Shown in pieces: positions 54,929 through 55,238 of a stretch of DNA of 55,238 nt. The DNA comes from Candidatus Krumholzibacteriota bacterium (lineage in GTDB: Bacteria; Krumholzibacteriota; Krumholzibacteriia; Krumholzibacteriales; Krumholzibacteriaceae), in NCBI GenBank assembly GCA_016931295.1, contig JAFGEZ010000002.1, positions 1-55,238 of the forward strand, given 5' to 3'. The position numbers were made by a program, and so were the translations under genes. The notes below the pieces were generated by a model. It searched no databases. It worked only from the letters and a program-made list of their open reading frames with translations, and had not been told where the DNA came from. Each line of letters begins with the position of its first letter. The first letter of the stretch is position 1.

Positions 54929-55238
54929 TCAGGAGGAGGCGAGCGCGTCGACGAGCCGTCGCCGCACCCGCTTCATCGCGGCGGCGTCGGCGAACTTGCC
55001 TCCCGCGGCGTCCCGGACGTAGAAGGAATCCGCCGCCGTGACGCCCTGCGTGGCGACGAGCGCCGTCCGGATGTCGAGCCCCTCCTCCCCGAACACGCGC
55101 GTGATGCGGTAGAGGAGCCCCGGGCGGTCCTGCGCCGTCACGTCGACCACCGTGTCGCTCGCCGAGAGATCGTTGTCGAACTCGACGGCGGCGGGCACGG
55201 GGATCGCCTCCCTGGCGAGCCGCCGCCAGCGGGAGACG
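54929..55238 (-). CDS. glnD: C-terminal ACT domain of a [protein-PII] uridylyltransferase (partial)
   Basis: The minus-strand frame runs off the right edge; about 102 C-terminal residues are visible. They form an ACT domain (VVDVTAQDRPGLLYRITRVF, EEGLDIRTALVATQG, DSFYVRD), which senses glutamine at the end of GlnD. A GTG at 55198 is inside the domain linker and not the true start, since the frame continues upstream with WRRLAREAIPVP. It ends 12 bases from the convergent kinase gene. GlnD modifies PII at Y51. The call rests on the ACT domain and on glnB and glnE in the window. Confidence 0.75.
   Translation of the reverse strand, partial: VSRWRRLAREAIPVPAAVEFDNDLSASDTVVDVTAQDRPGLLYRITRVFGEEGLDIRTALVATQGVTAADSFYVRDAAGGKFADAAAMKRVRRRLVDALASS

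Overview
The window is 55.2 kb of very GC-rich bacterial chromosome with dense minus-strand operons. An Mla-type phospholipid transport set (mlaE-mlaF-mlaD), lipoproteins, an exosortase-like gene and a MacA/MacB-type exporter point to a diderm (Gram-negative) bacterium. SelB implies selenocysteine use, and the MEP isoprenoid genes ispD, ispF and ispG are present. The mix resembles uncultured high-GC phyla near the FCB/Krumholzibacteriota-Eisenbacteria area, but that placement is an impression, not a result.

Layout. 1-1191 (+): the tail of a protein with a possible C-terminal sorting signal, then an archaeosortase/exosortase-family gene. 1221-16292 (-): one long housekeeping operon from a promoter near 16350: yicC, remA-like, gmk, rpoZ, coaBC, a family-4 uracil-DNA glycosylase, dnaB, mlaEFD, ispD, ispF, gltX, ddl, an M42 peptidase, cysS and a stand-alone LigD-type phosphoesterase. 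16394-17604 (-): two tandem paralogous secreted proteins of unknown function behind a long leader, closed by a good intrinsic terminator. 17973-19682 (+): an NFACT/RqcH-like gene that looks leaderless. 20030-29420 (-): rho, rpmE, yqhQ-like, prfA, prmC, murA, selB, ispG and a small secreted protein, with a clear sigma70 promoter before rho. 29709-30758 (-): a TPR lipoprotein. 30994-32991 (-): priA.

33040-41223 (-) is a five-gene signalling operon: a receiver-GGDDF protein, a soluble histidine kinase, two very large membrane kinases with GAF modules and degenerate C-terminal HD-GYP domains, and a single-domain receiver. A consensus sigma54 promoter lies before it (41294-41309). 41530-45948 holds tsaD and glnB (-) and glnE (+). 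With the 3' end of glnD at the right edge, most of the PII/GlnD/GlnE nitrogen-signalling set is here.

46194-54916 is the most interesting part. A divergent locus encodes an NtrC-family sigma54 activator with its NtrY-like kinase (+) and a MacA-like adaptor, two ABC ATPases and one large FtsX/MacB permease (-). Two minus-strand sigma54-like promoters, one before the adaptor gene and one just beyond the permease gene, carry the same pair of upstream dyads (TGTCCG-N4-CGGACA plus a degenerate copy) at nearly identical spacing. The second promoter drives a stretch of about 325 nt that ends in an intrinsic terminator and has no convincing gene: a candidate regulated small RNA or leader-type transcript, co-controlled with the exporter.
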